A stretch of 35,179 nucleotides of DNA from Acidobacteriota bacterium. GTDB lineage: Bacteria > Acidobacteriota > Vicinamibacteria > Marinacidobacterales > Marinacidobacteraceae. Location: assembly GCA_022828085.1 (NCBI GenBank), contig JAJEIY010000001.1, positions 1 to 35,179 on the forward strand. The letters are read 5' to 3'. Position 1 is the first letter of the stretch; every line of letters starts with the position of its first letter. The translations under genes were made by a program, and so were the position numbers. This document shows, in pieces, positions 33,515 to 35,179 of this stretch. The notes under the pieces are model-generated. The model had not been told where the DNA came from. It made no database searches and saw only the letters and a list, made by a program, of their open reading frames with translations.

Positions 33515-34636
33515 GGCGAACCGCAGCAACGCCGCCGCCGCCCCGAGAGCGATCAGACCGGCCAGCGCCAGCTCCCAGGCCGCCACCGCTTCGCCGGCCA
33601 TCACGTTCAGGATCATGAGGTGCTGGCCCAGGATCGGGATGAAGGCGGTCCAGGTCCCCTGCTCCACCCAATTGAAGGTGACCGCGAAGAAGGGGATCAT
33701 CGGGAGGAAGGCCACGTACCCGAAGTAGGTCTGCGCCTCCTTGTAGGACTTGGCGTAGGTGGAGAGCACCACCTGGATCGCCGAACAGAAGAGCGCGAGC
33801 GGAATCGCGGTGACGGCCACCAGGAACCAGTCGGTGACACTCGGCGAGATGTTCAGCGCGCCCGGCATGAGCCGCAGCACCAGGACGCAGGTGCCGATGC
33901 CGAGCAGCGTCAGGAAGACGGCGAACACCGCCGCGGCCGCCCACTTTCCGAGGATCAGGAACCGCGCGGGGACCGCGTTCAGGAGGAGCGCCTCGATGGA
34001 GCCCCGCTCGCGTTCGCCGGCGATGGCGTCGGAGGCGATCTGCATGCCGCCGAAGAAGGCGTTCATCAGCAGGAAGAACGGGATGAAGCCGAGCGCGGAA
34101 AACGCCCGGCGCCGCCGGGTACTGAAGACCTCCGCGCGCTCCACGGCGAGCGGGCGGACGAGCATCGGGCTGATGCCGCGGCTGACGAGCCGCAGGGCGG
34201 CGACCTCCTGCCCGTAGCTTTCGAGGAGCCGCGTCACCCGGCCCGCCTTGGCTCCCCCGGCGGTCCGGGAGCTGTCGGCGACCAGTTCCACTTCCGCCGG
34301 CCGTCCCTCGGCGAACCGCTCCTCGTAGTCCGCCGGGATCCGCAGCACGAGGTCCACCTCGCGGTCGCGCACCGCGGACTCCGGGTCCTCCGGGGCGGGG
34401 GTCAGCTCCAGGCCCGGCTGCTGGCCGAGCCACTCGACGAGCGCGGGAGCGTTTTGCTGCCCGGCCACGGGAAGCTCCATGTTCCGGAGCTCGTCCTGGA
34501 TGCCCTCGGCGAAGCGGCCCATGACCAGCATCACGATGGGAAAGATGCTGATCGAGACCAGCACCGCGATGAAGGCGCGCCGGTCGCGGAACCCGTCGAG
34601 GAGTTCCTTCCGGAAGACGACGCCGGCGCTCCGCAT
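33473..34636 (-). CDS. ABC-2 type transporter permease (NatB-like)
   Basis: 387 residues from the ATG at 34636, which overlaps the ATPase stop (ATGA). One membrane helix near the N-terminus (AVLVSISIFPIVMLVMG) is followed by a large extracytoplasmic domain (about 45-200). Five or six helices then follow, beginning FIPFFLLMNAFFGGMQIASD, with the conserved GERERGSIEALLL coupling segment. NatAB-type systems export Na+ or other small substrates; specificity cannot be read here. The 3' end overlaps trmB by 42 bp. Confidence 0.9.
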   Translation of the reverse strand: MRSAGVVFRKELLDGFRDRRAFIAVLVSISIFPIVMLVMGRFAEGIQDELRNMELPVAGQQNAPALVEWLGQQPGLELTPAPEDPESAVRDREVDLVLRIPADYEERFAEGRPAEVELVADSSRTAGGAKAGRVTRLLESYGQEVAALRLVSRGISPMLVRPLAVERAEVFSTRRRRAFSALGFIPFFLLMNAFFGGMQIASDAIAGERERGSIEALLLNAVPARFLILGKWAAAAVFAVFLTLLGIGTCVLVLRLMPGALNISPSVTDWFLVAVTAIPLALFCSAIQVVLSTYAKSYKEAQTYFGYVAFLPMIPFFAVTFNWVEQGTWTAFIPILGQHLMILNVMAGEAVAAWELALAGLIALGAAAALLRFASGLFVRESVVFVR

Positions 34637-35179
34637 CAGGCCGCGTCCTCTTGCGGACCGGTGAGCCGCACGAAGGCGTCCTCGAGGTCCTCGCAGCCGG
34701 CTGTCTCGCGGATCGCGTCCGGGGATCCGGCGGCGACCACGCGGCCGGCCGCGACGATCACGATGTGATCGCACAGGAGGGACACCTCCTGCATGATGTG
34801 GCTCGAGAAGAGCACCGCGCAGCCCCGGCCCCGGAGTTCCCGGATCAGGTCGCGCATCCGCCGGGTGCTCATCACGTCGAGTCCGTTCGTCGGCTCGTCC
34901 AGCAGGACGTTTCGGGGTTCATGGATGAGCGCCCGGGCCAGCAGCACCCGCGAACGCTCCCCGTGGGAATAGCCCTTCGCCCGGCGATCCACGAAGTCCG
35001 CCATCTCCAGGAGTCGGACGAAGTCGTCGAGCCGCGCTTCCGTCACGTCCGCCGGGATGCCGCGAAGCCGGGCGAAGTAGCGGATGTTCTCGCGGCCGGT
35101 CAGCCGGGGATAGAGCGCGTGGGTGTCCGGGAGAGCCCCGATCCGCTCCTGCGCCGCCATCGTCCGGCGCTGGACGTCC
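34636..35179 (-). CDS. ABC transporter ATP-binding protein (NatA-like), partial at window edge
   Basis: About 180 C-terminal residues; the start and Walker A lie beyond the right edge of the window. Visible are the ABC signature YSHGERSRVLLARAL (a variant of LSGGQ), Walker B NVLLDEPTNGLD, the switch His in LFSSHIMQEV, and the LTGRENIRYFARLRG segment typical of drug- or sodium-export ATPases. The frame stays open to base 35179. It pairs with the overlapping permease gene. Confidence 0.92.
   Translation of the reverse strand, partial: DVQRRTMAAQERIGALPDTHALYPRLTGRENIRYFARLRGIPADVTEARLDDFVRLLEMADFVDRRAKGYSHGERSRVLLARALIHEPRNVLLDEPTNGLDVMSTRRMRDLIRELRGRGCAVLFSSHIMQEVSLLCDHIVIVAAGRVVAAGSPDAIRETAGCEDLEDAFVRLTGPQEDAA

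Noticed and set aside
33246..34433. Long minus-strand frame within the permease gene
   Set aside because: It is a shifted-frame shadow of the ABC permease, Arg/Pro/Gly-rich and without motifs.

Overview
The window is high-GC bacterial chromosome. Long antisense open frames everywhere reflect the GC bias. An envelope DUF5916 protein, a tandem pair of exported amidohydrolases and an exported SxxK serine hydrolase suggest a Gemmatimonadota-like or related environmental bacterium. This is an inference from gene style; there is no rRNA or marker phylogeny here to prove it.

Layout. (1) 1-517: gene-free, a nest of inverted and dispersed repeats. (2) 518-6179, minus strand: a compact run of class IV aminotransferase, KefB-like antiporter, DUF5916 outer-membrane protein and DoxX protein, with gaps of 13-49 bp. 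(3) 6180-16432: an accessory, partly decayed region with less extreme GC, long gene-poor stretches and broken genes. It holds a small Asp-rich Tat lipoprotein near a JmjC-type oxygenase and a small membrane protein; a glycine-rich protein gene (broken at a 13-base homopolymer) coupled to an Xre/ParS-RES toxin-antitoxin pair; two envelope proteins of unknown role; repeated gene remnants; and two C-terminal pieces of tyrosine integrase. (4) 16549-20457, plus strand: two overlapping amidohydrolases, the second lacking the HxH metal motif, then a serine beta-lactamase-like hydrolase. (5) 20752-27487, plus strand: a two-gene module of different composition. A 759-residue protein with a Glu-Pro repeat tract and a C-terminal segment resembling ribosomal protein S5 is followed by a 1424-residue DEAH helicase with a DUF1998-type C-terminus. 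(6) 27511-35179: ordinary genes mixed with two more toxin-antitoxin pairs (Phd/VapC and VapB/VapC), a D-amino-acid-oxidase-family enzyme, a coiled-coil membrane protein, DinB, an esterase, trmB, and an ABC-2 transporter whose ATPase runs off the right edge.

The strongest candidate for an undescribed system is 20752-27487. Its helicase is of the YprA/MrfA-DruE type used in several phage-defence systems, and the two-gene layout recalls Druantia type III. The partner's S5-like C-terminus and Glu-Pro tract are what deserve checking first. A second candidate is the Asp-rich Tat peptide plus 2-oxoglutarate oxygenase at 6724-9369, which has the look of a modified-peptide system. Three toxin-antitoxin pairs, integrase remnants and the helicase module together mark this as a region of repeated gene gain and loss.
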